Below are positions 26,252-34,895 of a stretch of 64,000 nt of DNA, piece after piece (positions within the stretch are counted from its first letter, which is position 1; each line of letters begins with the position of its first letter). Below the pieces are notes generated by a model. The model saw only the letters and a list, made by a program, of their open reading frames with translations, did not search any database and was not told the DNA's origin. Position numbers and translations under genes: made by a program. Location of the stretch: positions 62,001-126,000 of the forward strand of contig NZ_JAPCHV010000002.1 of assembly GCF_026107645.2 (NCBI RefSeq), read 5' to 3'. The stretch comes from Flavobacterium sp. MFBS3-15 (GTDB lineage: Bacteria; Bacteroidota; Bacteroidia; Flavobacteriales; Flavobacteriaceae).

Positions 26252-26908
26252 TTATAATGCCAATGCCAGGATGATGATTACGATGAGCAGTATGAAAAAA
26301 TAAGCCCTGCCCTGATTTTCTGAAGCATTTGAAGTGTTGGGCACATCATATGCATGGCCTCTTTTTTCGATCATCACGGAAATTTTTTCCAGCGTACGCG
26401 TGTCGCCGTTGGCTAACAGGAGCAGCTTGTCGTGAATGGCGTGGCGGGAGGTATCGCTAAGGAACACGCCGGCTATGAGTATCTCGTCGATGATGAGGTT
26501 GATGGTGCAAACGTCGCCGGTGCGTGATAAAAACCTGATGTTTTCTTCCGAGAGCACGTCGTCCATCACTTTGTACAAAGCATATTTGTTGATATAACCG
26601 CCGGCATTGAATACCTTGGACTTGATGTCCTTAAAGATGATGAGGAAGGTCGCAGCGGTTTTTTTAGCGTGCGGGTCGGTATGGATTGCCTTGCCGGGAT
26701 TGGCCAGCAGGTAATCGTAATCCTGCCTGCGCGACGAATCGCCCAGTATCTCATACGACTCGGCAATCTCCTTAAAGCGTTCCTCGCTGGTAGTGTCGCC
26801 CTCATTGCGGTCCGGGTGGTGCCGCAGGGCCAGCAGGCGGTAGGCTTTTTTAATCTCAGCGGAAGAGGAGGCCGGTGCAATGCCCAATATTTTGTAGTAG
26901 TCCTTCAT
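26252..26908 (-). CDS. J-domain protein with C-terminal membrane anchor, paralogue
   Basis: 218 residues, starting MKDYYKILGIAP. J domain at 1-70 with HPD at 31-33. The middle part (INLIIDEILIAGVFLSDTSRHAIHDKLLLLANG) parallels the other J protein (IDEIVTASVFLEDSSKMVIYRKLIRLAHG), so the two are duplicates with an unnamed shared domain. It ends in a hydrophobic helix (YFFILLIVIIILALAL). A TAGTTTTG element is 45 bases upstream on the minus strand. Confidence 0.85.
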   Translation of the reverse strand: MKDYYKILGIAPASSSAEIKKAYRLLALRHHPDRNEGDTTSEERFKEIAESYEILGDSSRRQDYDYLLANPGKAIHTDPHAKKTAATFLIIFKDIKSKVFNAGGYINKYALYKVMDDVLSEENIRFLSRTGDVCTINLIIDEILIAGVFLSDTSRHAIHDKLLLLANGDTRTLEKISVMIEKRGHAYDVPNTSNASENQGRAYFFILLIVIIILALAL

Positions 26909-26952
26909 CAGGAAAGTTGAAACGACTAAGATAATGCAATCGCTGCATTCTG

Positions 26953-26960
26953 CAAAACTA
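26953..26960 (-). promoter_or_regulatory. -7 element before the J-domain gene
   Basis: On the minus strand TAGTTTTG, matching TAnnTTTG, about 44 bases ahead of the start at 26908. Confidence 0.4.
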
Positions 26961-26979
26961 AATTAAAGGGGCTGTTTGT

Positions 26980-27126
26980 TTAACCACATAGATACATAGC
27001 TTTTGGAGGTTAATATCAGGTTCCATCAGAGTAACACAGAGTGTGGAAGCTTTGTTTCCCCTAAGTGGACATATATTTCCTTTTCATGCAATAAGTTGCT
27101 ATGAATCCTATGTATTTATGTGGTAA
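26980..27126. repeat. AACCACATAG dispersed repeat, copy 4
   Basis: About 147 bases with TTAACCACATAG at the left. The right end is slightly decayed (TTATGTGGTAAA). The core GTGGAAGCTTTGTTTCCC is a weaker palindrome, so this copy looks older than the others. It fills most of the gap between the J-domain gene and the patatin gene. Confidence 0.8.
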
Positions 27127-27138
27127 AAGAATAAACGG

Positions 27139-28159
27139 TTACTTTGTTTTACCAAGGAAAAGCGCCGCACTCGTTTCGCCGCTCTTTATCAGCGACTGCT
27201 TCTGCTTTTCCGACATTTTTTTTACTTTTGGCCCTATCCCCGCATCCGACACCGAAATCGTCCTGTCCCAGTCTTCGGGCACCAGCTGGTTGCGGTTTAG
27301 GTTTTCCAGCGTAAGGATGTAAAATGCCTGCATGTAGTCGCTTAGGTTGTCGATGTCAATTTCTGCCAGTTCTCCATTGCTGTTGTCGTTGGCGATCTGT
27401 GCATCGGAGTCGATGCGAACGCCAATGGTTTTGGGGTTGGGCAGGCGCACCTCTTTGCCTGATGCGTCGGTGCTAATGCTGTCGAAAAGGAATATCGGGA
27501 AATTGCCGGTGATGCCGCCATCTACTACAATGTCCAGCCCTTTTTGCTTTTTCGGGTTTTTGTAAACGGTGCCTTTGCTGTCAATGAACACCGCCTCAAA
27601 GTACAGCGGCACCGACATTGAGATCCTCACCGCATCCTTCACTTTCATGTCGGGGTAGGTTTCAGCCGAGAATACTACCAGCTTTTGCCTGTTGAGGCAG
27701 GTGCCGGTAACGTACAGCTGCTTAAAGCCTTTCTTCCCAAGCTGCCTGAAAGTGATGTCGGAGTTGCCCGTTTTGGCTGCGATTATCTTTTCCACCCAGT
27801 GCGTAAAGGCATCACCACGGTACCAGCCAAACCTGCGGCACAGGCGGTACAGCCCACCGGCAAACATCAGTTTCCCCATCGTTGAATTTCTGGAACTTGG
27901 TTTCCGAAATGATGGCATAAATCTCCTGCGAGTCGTACCCGAGTGATACCATCATGGCCGTTATCGCCCCCGCCGAGGTACCGCCTACTTTCCGGACGCT
28001 GCCCATCATACCGTGGCTTTCCAGCTCTTTTATCACACCCGAATAAGCAATGCCCCGTATGCCCGCCCCCTCAAAGACGAGGTTTTCGACGGGATGGCTT
28101 TCAGGGTTTTGGGCGAAAGCGGAGAGGGATAGCAATAGGAGGAGGACTATAGTTTTCAT
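27139..28159 (-). pseudogene. Patatin-like phospholipase gene, one-base frameshift
   Basis: The gene reads from ATG 28159 in one frame to about 27875, then continues in a second frame to the stop at 27139. Together they give about 339 residues: a signal peptide (ending FAQ, about 17), the oxyanion loop GAGIRGIAYSG, the nucleophile S62 in GGTSAG, and the catalytic Asp in VVDGGITGN. The two frames join cleanly if one base is removed from the four-C run at 27874-27877 (NDG then KLMFAGG). It is either a recent natural mutation or a sequencing error in a homopolymer. If intact, it is a secreted acyl hydrolase acting on phospholipids. Confidence 0.85.
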
Positions 28160-28162
28160 AGG

Positions 28163-29791
28163 CTACTCTTTAAATCGGGGATCAGAAATTATTTTGTTAT
28201 ATAGCAGTAATGTATTTTCGTCTGTTTGTTTCAAATATGTCAATATTGTTTCTTGTTCGCTGGGAGAGTGGTTTAAGTCGACATCTTTAATTTTCCAATA
28301 CCAACTTTCAATTAGCTCCCTTTGGTTAGAGAAGTCATACTTTATAAAAGCTTTTAAAATAGCCTGTCTGGTAAAAGAATCATTATCAATTTCACCGTTA
28401 AAATACTTTTCAAATATCTTTAGTGCTTTGATTTTGTCTGCCTGAATTAAAAGCTCTCCAATAAAATACTGCATTGGCCATGTTATGAATTCCTCATCCC
28501 AATAATACCAAAAAAGGTTGAATATCCTTTCTTTGTCAGGATAGGTAAGGAGCCTTTTATATTGTGTAGCAATCAAAAAAGCCGAAACACTGTCATAGTC
28601 TTCAAAATCATCAGTTTTCAAAGTTTTATTGTACTTTTTCCTGGCCTGCGGCTCAAGCATGGCTATTAACTTTTCAATTGGAATTTTATCAGCAACATAT
28701 TTTAAAGCGTTTATTGGTTTACGATTTTCAGTCTCTTCTAATGTATGGTATTCATATTTTCTAAAGCAATCCGGATAAGGATGTTCCGATGAAATGGCAT
28801 CAATAGATTCAATGTAATTTACGAGATTAACAGTATTATAACCCGAATGATAAATTAGTTGGTCATTATGGTGGTTCACACCATAATAACCCCTTGATAA
28901 TATAAAAATCTCTATAAGTTTTCCTGGGTCATTCATAAGCTCTTTATAGTCCGCTTCATTCGGTACATCCAGGTATCTCCAATATGCAAGGTAGTTTTTA
29001 TTACAGTATTTCAGGAACTTTTTATAGTCCTTTACATCCCGAAAATTTTTCTCATATATGATGCCATAACAATGTATTGCCAATTGCTGAAAAGAAAGAT
29101 CTTTCCATTTATAGGTTTCTTTGTTATTCGGTAAATATTCAGGTAACGCAATTGCCATTGCTTTGTTGGGATAGTTTTTTTCGAGCCAAACTTTAAGAAT
29201 TTCAGAGTCAAACTTTGCATGTGCAAGATAAAGAGCCGCGACCGGTGCATTTGCAGAATTGTTCAGGAGTATTTTTTCGGCTTCATTTGAGAGCGTATCA
29301 TTTTTTTCTGCGTACCAATAAAATATAACATCATCAAATATCCAATTTGGTAGGGATGCAATGTCGACGGTCCTGTTTGTGCTTTTCTTGCGAAGGATTT
29401 CCAAAGTGGTATCAAAGCTTTCTGCAAGAGTCAATTTATCAAAGTCAATATAATCAGGATTCATTTTTTTCCAGACTCCTTGCAGGATAAATCCTGCTCG
29501 GTCTTCAAAATGGACTCCTTTTTTTTCATTGGCTATATAACAGGACTCTGCCATTGCGGGAGTTTTCACTGCAAAATCAAATAAATTCCTATGATTTTGT
29601 ACCGAGCGCCGGGCCAAATACAAAGGCATTTTTTTAAGTCGTGCCAATGAGTCTTTATGCATGGATTTATAGATATAATCTACCGCCTCCTCATAGGTTT
29701 CTGGTTTTGAGCTTTCTTTCTCGTTGTTCTGAAAAGCATGCAGTTGTAAAACCATGAACAGGCAAACGGTATGTAATAGCTTTTTACACAT
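28163..29791 (-). CDS. Secreted protein of unknown function, possible DUF6794 start
   Basis: 542 residues with a signal peptide (to about residue 20). The first mature segment, PETYEEAVDYIYKSMHKDS, resembles the start of DUF6794 proteins; that is a tentative match. The rest is helical with many Tyr, Lys and Asn, and looks like helical repeats. Base composition is more AT-rich than in the neighbours, suggesting transfer or a different history. It starts 17 bases downstream of the lipoprotein gene at 29809 and ends three bases before the patatin start, so the three may be one transcript. Confidence 0.6.
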   Translation of the reverse strand: MCKKLLHTVCLFMVLQLHAFQNNEKESSKPETYEEAVDYIYKSMHKDSLARLKKMPLYLARRSVQNHRNLFDFAVKTPAMAESCYIANEKKGVHFEDRAGFILQGVWKKMNPDYIDFDKLTLAESFDTTLEILRKKSTNRTVDIASLPNWIFDDVIFYWYAEKNDTLSNEAEKILLNNSANAPVAALYLAHAKFDSEILKVWLEKNYPNKAMAIALPEYLPNNKETYKWKDLSFQQLAIHCYGIIYEKNFRDVKDYKKFLKYCNKNYLAYWRYLDVPNEADYKELMNDPGKLIEIFILSRGYYGVNHHNDQLIYHSGYNTVNLVNYIESIDAISSEHPYPDCFRKYEYHTLEETENRKPINALKYVADKIPIEKLIAMLEPQARKKYNKTLKTDDFEDYDSVSAFLIATQYKRLLTYPDKERIFNLFWYYWDEEFITWPMQYFIGELLIQADKIKALKIFEKYFNGEIDNDSFTRQAILKAFIKYDFSNQRELIESWYWKIKDVDLNHSPSEQETILTYLKQTDENTLLLYNKIISDPRFKE

Positions 29792-29808
29792 AACAATAGC
29801 TTTTGAAT

Positions 29809-30468
29809 TTATCCCTTAGCCCATTCCCCCAACAGCTTTTTATTCCCCGACAAACTCCCGATCATAAAGAATTTATTCTTTGACAATGCCGCTGATTCAC
29901 CTATCTTCTCTTTCATTACGCCTTTTCTTCCGATGTAATTGGAATGCAGGAACCAGCTCCCGGATGCATCTTTCACAATATAGCCGGTGTGGAAATCCAG
30001 CCCCACAATATACACCGAATTTACCGGCTGTTTTTCCATGTAGGCCTCAAAATTCTTTATGCCGTTACAGGTTTTGATATCGGTACAAAGCACCTTTATC
30101 ATGTCACCTGAAGCTACCTGTGCCAGCTTAACCCGCTGAATTTTGAATCCGAGGTCGGCCAGTGTGTTGGTCACGAAATACCCGCACGCGATGTTGCCCT
30201 CGCGTGGGGTGCGCGTCATGCCGTAAAAGTCCCAGGGTGTGCCGTTCCAGTAGGCGGGGAGGCTGTCGTTGACCAAATGGAAAAAGTAATTGGAAACCTC
30301 GCTGTGCGGCTTTCCGGCGAGCCCGGCTTTATGCTTTGTGACTGAAGTCTTGAAATCTTCGTAATCGGCGGGGTCTTTTTTAGGCGCGGGATCGGCTTGC
30401 GTAGCTTTGTCCCATTGGCACGCCATGAGGGCAAGTATTAGAAGCATGGAAGGTAGCAGTCGTTTCAT
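29809..30468 (-). CDS. Lipoprotein with NlpC/P60-like features
   Basis: 219 residues from ATG 30468 (MKRLLPSMLLILALMAC), lipobox cysteine at 17. The segment NIACGYFVTNTLADLGF recalls the cysteine motif of papain-fold NlpC/P60 peptidases (a Cys at the start of a helix), and DFHTGYIVKD recalls the His motif that follows. If so it would be a cell-wall peptidase on the periplasmic side. The spacing is unusual, so this is a weak inference; otherwise it is an uncharacterised lipoprotein. Confidence 0.55.
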   Translation of the reverse strand: MKRLLPSMLLILALMACQWDKATQADPAPKKDPADYEDFKTSVTKHKAGLAGKPHSEVSNYFFHLVNDSLPAYWNGTPWDFYGMTRTPREGNIACGYFVTNTLADLGFKIQRVKLAQVASGDMIKVLCTDIKTCNGIKNFEAYMEKQPVNSVYIVGLDFHTGYIVKDASGSWFLHSNYIGRKGVMKEKIGESAALSKNKFFMIGSLSGNKKLLGEWAKG

Positions 30469-30689
30469 AGTCAGGTGGTTGGTTCTAACTATAACAATTA
30501 TTTTGCGGGTATATTGCGTTTGCACAGCCTGGCTATTGCATTATCGCTTCATGAATGACGGCGTGCTGCATATTTAGCTTCAAAATCGCGGTATAAGCAA
30601 GGATTAACAACCTCAATAATATCCGCTTATCGAAAGTAAAACGCACTTCGTCGACAAAAAAATAAGGTTCGCCATCCATTTCTTAACTA

Positions 30690-30716
30690 TTTGCGTACAT
30701 AACGGTAACTTTACCT
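30690..30716 (+). promoter_or_regulatory. Promoter of the histidine kinase operon
   Basis: A TTG near 30690 and TAACTTTA near 30709 are about 17 bases apart, close to the flavobacterial pattern, with the last base of the -7 element different. The ATG lies at 30735. Confidence 0.4.
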
Positions 30717-30734
30717 TACTAAAACAATAATACC

Positions 30735-32687
30735 ATGTTCGCTTTTAACGAGCCTAAAAACTTAAAAAATACTTTAGCTTTTATTGTATTTTTAATCGCT
30801 TCCCTGGTCATATACGGTTGGTTTTTCAATGTAGCTGCTTTGAAGAGCATAATGCCGGATTACATTTCAATGAAATTCAACACAGCCCTGTGCTTTATCC
30901 TTTTAAGCCTGTCTGTGATGATACAGCACGCGGAAGCAAGGAAGATAAAATTACTTTCCTTTTTGCTAAATGCCACGGTAGCTTCAATTGCAGCATTCTC
31001 CTATGCCCAGGAGCTGTTTGACGCAGATTTGGGGATAGACCAGCTTCTGATGCCGGATGCTGATGCCGTAATGGCCGACGACCCTTATCCGGGCCGTATG
31101 TCGCCGATAACTTCAATTTTATTTATAGCGATTGCATTTAGCTTAAGCCTCATAAAGCTGAAAGTGAAGCCTCTTTTTATACAATATGTCCTCCATTCTG
31201 TCACCTTGATGTCGCTTATTGCAACCATTGGCTACATATTCCATGCACCGGATTTTTATACATTGAATTTTGTAACCTCTATGGCTGTCCACACTTCGGT
31301 AGCATTTCTGCTTTTGTCGGTAAGTGCCTCCCTGATAAATTTCCGTTTGGGGCTTTCCGGCATCTTTACCGGAAAACAGGTGGGCAACATTATGGCCAAA
31401 AGGTTATTTCTGTTGATGTTCGCGGCTACTTCAATTTTTAGCATTTTACAGTATTTTGGGCATAAATACAATGTGGTGACTAATGAATTCAGCATGGCAC
31501 TGTTTGCAGTAGCATCAATTGTTGTAAACATATTCATTATTTGGGAGACAACGGATATGCTCAATAAAAAGGATGTAAAAAAACGGCTTGCTGAAGAGAA
31601 TTTCAGGCTGGTTGTGGAGTCGGTTCCCAGCGCATTGGTAAAGTCAGACAGGAGCGGTACCATTGTGATGGTCAACAAACAGGCAGAAAAGATGTTTGGG
31701 TACGACCGCGAGCATTTTGTAGGCAAAAAAATTGAGGTACTCGTTCCCAGCGGCGTTTCACCCCATCACCATATGAACAGGGAATCGTACAATAAAAAGC
31801 CGGAATCAAGATTTTTTGGCGCCGGCCGCGATTTGCATGCCACGCGAAGCGACGGCTCTGAGTTTCCCGTAGAAATAGGCCTTAACCCGATAACTACCGA
31901 AAACGGGGAGATGGTTTTGGCTTCTATTATAGACATCACCGAACGGAAAAAGCAGGAAAATATAATCGCAAAGCAAATGATAGAACTGCAATTGAAAAAT
32001 GAGGAAATGGAGCAGTTTAACTATATCGCTTCACACGACCTTCAGGAACCTTTGCGGACGCTGTCCAATTATATAATGCTTATCGAAGAAGACTATGATG
32101 AGGAGTTGAACAGTGACGTGAAACTACACCTGAAAACCATGGATAATGCCGTATCGCGCATGAGCCTGCTGGTACGTTCCATCCTGGATTTTGGCAGGTT
32201 GGGGCGCAACAAGGTGCTTACCACTGTAAACTGCAACAAAATTGTTCTGAATGTGGTTGAAGACCTCGGCAGCCTCATTCAAAATACGGGCGCGAAAGTG
32301 GAAATTAAAGGCGATTTGCCCACCCTTAATGTTTATGAAACAGAGTTAAGGCAATTGTTTCAAAACCTTATAAACAACGCTGTAAAGTTCAGGAGGGAAG
32401 GCGTACCGCCACAAATAACCATAAGCAGCACAAAGAAAGACAGGGATTATGAGTTCTCTGTAAAAGACAATGGTATAGGCATCAGCGATAAATACTACGA
32501 CAGGATCTTCCATATCTTTCAGCGGCTAAATAAACAGGACCAGTATGAAGGGCACGGTATAGGACTGGCCAATTGCCGGAAAATAGCAGAAATGCACGGC
32601 GGTAAGATATGGGTAGAATCGATACCCGGATCCGGCAGCACATTTAAATTTACAATAGCAACCTTAGAATATGAAACCACAGCTTAA
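30735..32687 (+). CDS. Membrane-bound PAS sensor histidine kinase
   Basis: 650 residues. Six to seven membrane helices occupy residues 10-270, a membrane sensor of unnamed type. A PAS domain follows (about 288-410: NFRLVVESVPSALVKSDRSGTIVMVN and a closing ITERKK). The HisKA helix has H434 in ASHDLQEPLRTL, and the HATPase domain has DNGIGISDKYYDRIFHIFQRL and GHGIGLANCRKI. It is of the type that controls a phosphorelay in Bacteroidota. Its gene overlaps the response regulator gene by 17 bases, so the two are translated together. Confidence 0.92.
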   Translation: MFAFNEPKNLKNTLAFIVFLIASLVIYGWFFNVAALKSIMPDYISMKFNTALCFILLSLSVMIQHAEARKIKLLSFLLNATVASIAAFSYAQELFDADLGIDQLLMPDADAVMADDPYPGRMSPITSILFIAIAFSLSLIKLKVKPLFIQYVLHSVTLMSLIATIGYIFHAPDFYTLNFVTSMAVHTSVAFLLLSVSASLINFRLGLSGIFTGKQVGNIMAKRLFLLMFAATSIFSILQYFGHKYNVVTNEFSMALFAVASIVVNIFIIWETTDMLNKKDVKKRLAEENFRLVVESVPSALVKSDRSGTIVMVNKQAEKMFGYDREHFVGKKIEVLVPSGVSPHHHMNRESYNKKPESRFFGAGRDLHATRSDGSEFPVEIGLNPITTENGEMVLASIIDITERKKQENIIAKQMIELQLKNEEMEQFNYIASHDLQEPLRTLSNYIMLIEEDYDEELNSDVKLHLKTMDNAVSRMSLLVRSILDFGRLGRNKVLTTVNCNKIVLNVVEDLGSLIQNTGAKVEIKGDLPTLNVYETELRQLFQNLINNAVKFRREGVPPQITISSTKKDRDYEFSVKDNGIGISDKYYDRIFHIFQRLNKQDQYEGHGIGLANCRKIAEMHGGKIWVESIPGSGSTFKFTIATLEYETTA

Positions 32688-33087
32688 CTGCATTATGCTT
32701 GTTGATGACAACAGGAACGACAACTTTTTTCACGAAAGGGTAATACGTAAATACAACCCTGAAATTAAGGTAATAGTAAAAGAATCCGGCGAAGAAGCAC
32801 TGGAGCATTTACGCAATAAAGTTTGTGACAATGAAAGCCATCCCGACCTTATTTTCCTGGATATCAATATGCCCGGCATGAACGGTTGGGAATTCCTGGA
32901 AGAGTATGAATTGATGGATAAAGAACTTCAATGCGAAATGATCGTGGTGATGCTTACCACCTCTCAAAACCCGGACGACATGGAGATGGCAAAAAAGAAC
33001 AATATCCTTTCAGGCTTTAAGACCAAGCCCCTGGATAAGCAGATATTGGAAGAAGTTTTTGAAAAATTCTACAACGAAAAATCCTGA
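32671..33087 (+). CDS. Single-domain response regulator
   Basis: 138 residues, a receiver domain only: no output domain follows. The phosphorylated Asp is D64 in LIFLDINMPG, with the acidic pair D12/D13 in MLVDDNRND and K near the end in KTKPLD. The gene overlaps the kinase gene, so it is its cognate partner. Such stand-alone receivers act through protein contact or pass the phosphate on; the downstream target is unknown. Confidence 0.92.
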   Translation: MKPQLNCIMLVDDNRNDNFFHERVIRKYNPEIKVIVKESGEEALEHLRNKVCDNESHPDLIFLDINMPGMNGWEFLEEYELMDKELQCEMIVVMLTTSQNPDDMEMAKKNNILSGFKTKPLDKQILEEVFEKFYNEKS

Positions 33088-33282
33088 TATTTACATTAGC
33101 CGGGGAGGCATCCTGCTATTAAGGCCCTCTTAAATTAAGTCAATATACCGATGGGTTGTTTGCTTTTGTAAAAATAATAGAAGTTAAACTGAAACTACAC
33201 CGGATTTCCACCTCGTGCCGGTAATGGCATTGATGCGTTAGATAAATTTATTGTGATACGGCTGATTATTTACAGGAAATGC

Positions 33283-33290
33283 TAAATTTG
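33283..33290 (+). promoter_or_regulatory. -7 element of the small secreted gene
   Basis: TAAATTTG, 22 bases before the ATG at 33313. No TTG at normal spacing. Confidence 0.5.
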
Positions 33291-33312
33291 CAAACCTTTT
33301 AAAATCAACCGT

Positions 33313-33771
33313 ATGAAAAAAATAATTACGATCGCGCTGCTTGTAGTAGCATCTACCGTGGCATTTGCCCAAAAGAAAATGACCCAGGAAATCATCGATG
33401 AACACGGCACAAAAGTGTTCGACGCGCCAAAAGCTGAAATTTTTGCGCTGACAAAAAATGTACTGGAAAGCAGTGGCTACGAAATAGATTTTGAGAACGC
33501 CGAAAAAGGCAAAATCATTACCAAAAGGAAGATGATCGGTGCATCGGGTGTGGCAGTTGCCCCAGGTGCCGCGCAATACCGTAACGCCTACCGTGGCTAT
33601 ACCGCGACAATCGAAGCAGTAAGCCCGGAGCGCACCAAGCTTGTCCTGACCCCGAAAGTGTGGATGGGGGAGGCCGATGTTTCAGGAGACAGGGTGTGGG
33701 TAATCAAAAGCAACGTAGGCGAGATCCAGCTATGGAAGAACTTCTTCAATGCGATGCTGGAGCGGATGTAG
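33313..33771 (+). CDS. Small secreted protein, unknown function
   Basis: 152 residues, signal peptide cut after FAQ (about 20). The mature part has a helix (AEIFALTKNVLESSGYEIDFENAEKGKIITKR), a glycine-rich turn and a closing strand-helix unit, an alpha/beta pattern reminiscent of small periplasmic proteins. I do not recognise the family. A monocistronic unit with its own -7 element. Confidence 0.6.
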   Translation: MKKIITIALLVVASTVAFAQKKMTQEIIDEHGTKVFDAPKAEIFALTKNVLESSGYEIDFENAEKGKIITKRKMIGASGVAVAPGAAQYRNAYRGYTATIEAVSPERTKLVLTPKVWMGEADVSGDRVWVIKSNVGEIQLWKNFFNAMLERM

Positions 33772-33847
33772 ACATTCATAAAACATTAAGAGGCAAATTT
33801 TGAGCCTTTACCTGAAAGCCTGTTTATGCAGGCTTTTGGCTTTTGCC

Positions 33848-33876
33848 GCTAGCGCGAGCGTCCCGCTCGTGCCGGT
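33848..33876 (+). repeat. REP-like palindrome 1
   Basis: GCTAGCGCGAGC followed by GCTCGTGCCGG; the inner arms GCGAGCG and CGCTCGT form a hairpin. This is one of five related short palindromes in 33.8-34.8 kb. Confidence 0.75.
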
Positions 33877-33905
33877 TAAATTTGGCTGTTGTTGTATCAT
33901 TGCCT

Positions 33906-33935
33906 GCACGAGCTGGAAGCTCGCGCCAGCGGGGG
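33906..33935 (-). repeat. REP-like palindrome 2 (inverted)
   Basis: The same element on the other strand: GCACGAGCTGGAAGCTCGCG then CCAGCGGGG. Pairs of oppositely oriented REPs are typical of RAYT-linked elements. Confidence 0.75.
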
Positions 33936-33961
33936 GAGTTTTTTCATATCCATTAATGGTT

Positions 33962-33995
33962 GCTAGCGCAAGCTTCAAGCTCGTGCCAGCGGGGG
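33962..33995 (+). repeat. REP-like palindrome 3
   Basis: GCTAGCGCAAGCTTCAAGC then TCGTGCCAGCGGGGG, same orientation as copy 1, ending 24 bases before the stop of the next (minus) gene. Confidence 0.75.
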
Positions 33996-34018
33996 AAGGT
34001 GTTCGAGTAAAGTATGCT

Positions 34019-34597
34019 TTAATCTAAAATACCTCCAACTTTAAGGGCTTGTATTATTTCTTTTTTCATTTCAAGATCCTTGTCAATACCCCAGTACATT
34101 TTAAGTGATGTCACCTCACTAATAAATTTTTTTTTGTCGTCAATTTCTAAATAGTAATTGAACCAATCTGGCGAGGCAGTTCCTCCTAAAATTACATCTT
34201 TGTTGTTTTCATCGCCATTTTCATAAACTTTTCTAAAATATATAATCTTATATTCATGCTTGGTTAAAGGAAAATCAACTGAAATTTCATCATCAAGAAA
34301 TCCTTTAAATTGAATGTTATATTTTCTAGCAAATAGCACGCAACTGTAATCGTCCTTTTCACTAATTAATATGGGTTTTGATCTATAATAGATATTTTCA
34401 GATTTAACATATTCTTTATATGTAATTTTTCGGGAAATACCATTTTCGTCTATAACATCTTCGTATTCATTATCCATATATGCATGTACCATTTCACCCA
34501 TTCTCTCAGAGGTCATATTATTAGCTTCAATTTCATCTTCATTTGTAGTTTTACAAGAAAGGCAAATGCATGCGAACGCAAACAATAAATATTTCAT
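34019..34597 (-). CDS. Low-GC lipoprotein, unknown function
   Basis: 192 residues, lipoprotein signal with CLSC (about residue 15). Rich in Lys, Glu, Tyr and Ile; base composition clearly AT-richer than the neighbours. No family recognised. REP-like palindromes lie on both sides of it, which often marks an inserted accessory gene. A TATCTTTG element on the minus strand (34617-34624) is 20 bases upstream of the ATG. Confidence 0.6.
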   Translation of the reverse strand: MKYLLFAFACICLSCKTTNEDEIEANNMTSERMGEMVHAYMDNEYEDVIDENGISRKITYKEYVKSENIYYRSKPILISEKDDYSCVLFARKYNIQFKGFLDDEISVDFPLTKHEYKIIYFRKVYENGDENNKDVILGGTASPDWFNYYLEIDDKKKFISEVTSLKMYWGIDKDLEMKKEIIQALKVGGILD

Positions 34598-34616
34598 ATG
34601 CTAATTATTTAATGGG

Positions 34617-34624
34617 CAAAGATA
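34617..34624 (-). promoter_or_regulatory. -7 element of the low-GC lipoprotein gene
   Basis: Minus-strand TATCTTTG, a perfect match, 20 bases from the start codon. Confidence 0.5.
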
Positions 34625-34702
34625 TACGTTAGTAGTAAAATACCTATGATTTGTATAATTTTATTTTTACATTATTTGGCATAGTGGAGATGAAATCCCC
34701 AC

Positions 34703-34730
34703 GCCAGCGCGAGCTTCCAGCTCGTGCAGG
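34703..34730 (+). repeat. REP-like palindrome 4
   Basis: GCCAGCGCGAGCTTCCAGC then TCGTGCAGG; the arms CGAGCT and AGCTCG pair. Confidence 0.75.
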
Positions 34731-34748
34731 TAGCAATTGCTAAACTAG

Positions 34749-34772
34749 GCATGAGTGTGACGCTCGCGCTAT
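34749..34772. repeat. REP-like palindrome 5, degenerate
   Basis: GCATGAGTGTGACGCTCGCGC, a decayed copy of the REP family in inverted orientation, 18 bases from copy 4. Confidence 0.5.
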
Positions 34773-34794
34773 CAAAAAGGCATACTGCCAAAAA

Positions 34795-34881
34795 CTACTT
34801 GCTACTCCTTTTATAGGGCTTCTTTTTCCGAAGCCAATAAAAATAATACAACAGGAATGGAACCCAACCTAATAGTATCAT
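34795..34881 (-). CDS. Tiny membrane protein downstream of uvrA
   Basis: A frame of 28 codons, starting MILLGWVPFLLYYFYWLRKK and ending in a basic tail. The first 16 residues are a hydrophobic segment, so it would be a single-pass inner-membrane peptide with a positive cytoplasmic tail. The ATG is 14 bases after the uvrA stop on the same strand, so it would be co-transcribed. There is no Shine-Dalgarno, as usual here. The composition is far from random, but translation is unproven. Confidence 0.42.
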   Translation of the reverse strand: MILLGWVPFLLYYFYWLRKKKPYKRSSK

Positions 34882-34895
34882 GTCGTTTTATAGTT

